Shown: positions 19,551-20,132 of the stretch, piece after piece
Layout: every line of letters starts with the position of its first letter
Position numbering within the stretch: the first letter of the stretch is position 1
Assembly: GCA_002413065.1 (NCBI GenBank)
Contig: DHWH01000028.1
Location: forward strand, 2,207-22,338
Reading direction: 5' to 3'
Source: Patescibacteria group bacterium UBA5187
GTDB lineage: Bacteria; Patescibacteriota; Minisyncoccia; Phycocordibacterales; PALSA-1337
DNA length: 20,132 nucleotides
Position numbers and translations under genes: made by a program
Notes under the pieces: model-generated
Database searches by the model: none
The model's input: the letters and a program-made list of their open reading frames with translations, nothing else
Told to the model about the DNA's origin: nothing

Positions 19551-20132
19551 ACGCAAGGTCACAAGATTCTTCGTTGATAACGAATACGTAGAGAATGGCT
19601 ATATGGAAAAGTTGCCAAAGCTGTGCACTCTCGCATATCAAGGTCTGCTCTTTCACTGCAATACCGAAACACAAACAGCCTGGCCGAGCTTTAAGACACT
19701 GATCAAGCATACTGGAGAAAAGAATCGCAACTACATTTCAAATGCCCTTCGATTGCTCAAAGAGTGCGGCATCATTGGCGTGGTCCAGTGCAAGAAGGGG
19801 TTCAAGACACTGAATCTTTACTACTTCCAATCAACCGATTATTGGAAAAGCTTGGATCATTTAAGTAAGCGTATCAAGCTCACTGATAGTCTTGCGCAGT
19901 ATCCAGATGTGACACTCCGTAGTATCAAAAGACGTGGTGTCCGTAGGAAGAACGTTGATACTCTAACTAACCAAATAAATAACAATCCGAATTCTTTAAC
20001 TAGCATTGGCGATGTCTTAGCAAGAAGAATGCAGAAATTCCAGAGGGGTCCAGAAGTTGCTATTCCAGAGGGTTCTGGCAATACTGTCGTTCGCACAGCA
20101 TATGAGGGAGATGTAGAGGTAAGTACCATACC
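19423..20132 (+). CDS. Winged-helix, replication-initiator-like protein (3' end beyond window)
   Basis: At least 236 codons from ATG 19423; the frame is open at the right edge. It begins MEEITLDPEWQLPNRKEEIARHYHLKKIQ. The domain at about residues 48-130, FFVDNEYVENGYMEKLPKLCTLAYQGLLFHCNTETQTAWPSFKTLIKHTGEKNRNYISNALRLLKECGIIGVVQ, is a winged helix-turn-helix of the type found in phage replisome organisers and plasmid Rep proteins ('WPSxxxLxxxxGxxxxxxxxALxxLxxxGxI'). The tail is basic and low in conserved motifs. The iteron-like array and hairpins 200-500 bp upstream support replication or its control. Also possible: a transcriptional regulator of a mobile element. Confidence 0.7.
   Translation, partial: MEEITLDPEWQLPNRKEEIARHYHLKKIQELQLMVDRSKLRGKRKVTRFFVDNEYVENGYMEKLPKLCTLAYQGLLFHCNTETQTAWPSFKTLIKHTGEKNRNYISNALRLLKECGIIGVVQCKKGFKTLNLYYFQSTDYWKSLDHLSKRIKLTDSLAQYPDVTLRSIKRRGVRRKNVDTLTNQINNNPNSLTSIGDVLARRMQKFQRGPEVAIPEGSGNTVVRTAYEGDVEVSTI

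Noticed and set aside
1..20132. tRNA or rRNA genes, or an att site marking the mobile-element boundary
   Set aside because: I saw no cloverleaf, conserved TPsiC-like arm context or rRNA signature, and no integrase; the element boundary cannot be placed from this window.

Overview
The window looks like a chromosomal segment of a small-genome bacterium of moderate-to-low GC (around 40 percent by eye). The best guess is the Patescibacteria/CPR group, Parcubacteria-like. This rests on the gene repertoire: a DipZ/MsrAB cluster, small zinc-finger and TfoX-N proteins, a two-helix membrane protein of a type common in that group, and several VOC proteins. Shine-Dalgarno sequences are also scarce. TGA is used as a stop (for example at the end of the ABC-3C middle-component gene), so this is not a genetic-code-25 lineage. 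The taxonomic call is an inference with moderate confidence.

Left part (1-4666). A 5'-partial-window gene for a GDP-mannose 3,5-epimerase-like sugar-nucleotide enzyme runs leftward. It is followed by a secreted beta-sandwich repeat protein, two leftward VOC/PhnB-type genes, the deletion remnant of a dihydrofolate-reductase-family (RibD C-terminal-like) gene, a third VOC gene and a small membrane protein. About 600 bases follow with only weak coding signals and one hairpin.

Redox block (4610-9113). An XRE regulator overlaps a small four-helix membrane protein. Downstream is a five-gene, tightly packed cluster: thioredoxin with a methionine-rich stalk, DipZ (CcdA + TlpA + C-terminal domain), MsrB, MsrA, and a membrane-anchored second MsrB. 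The regulator promoter and the redox-operon promoter carry the same inverted repeat (GTAAAG-N4-CTTTAC), placed identically over the -35 box. The regulator therefore probably controls itself and the redox operon. This looks like an envelope methionine-oxidation repair module.

Middle (9114-10212). Leftward small genes: zinc-finger-like protein, TfoX N-domain protein, two-TM protein and MORN/YwqK-like repeat protein.

Defence island (10260-18868). UlaG-like metallo-beta-lactamase-fold hydrolase, a full-length DpnI homologue (cuts methylated Gm6ATC), zinc-ribbon proteins, a DEDDh exonuclease, and a three-gene ABC-3C-type conflict system (SMEK protein with an apparent single-base frameshift, small middle component, DUF2326 ATPase). 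Then come a small unknown gene and a complete XhoI/PaeR7I-type restriction-modification pair closed by a strong terminator. Two three-copy inverted/direct repeat elements and a repeated promoter-like element punctuate this island.

Right end (18869-20132). An iteron-like repeat field, two mutually exclusive strong hairpins, a small ORF and the start of a winged-helix (replication-initiator-like) gene cut by the window edge. This suggests the boundary or core of a plasmid-like or integrated mobile element. Many genes have a TANAAT box only 6-8 nt before the start codon, often with a TG extension, which implies leaderless transcription.
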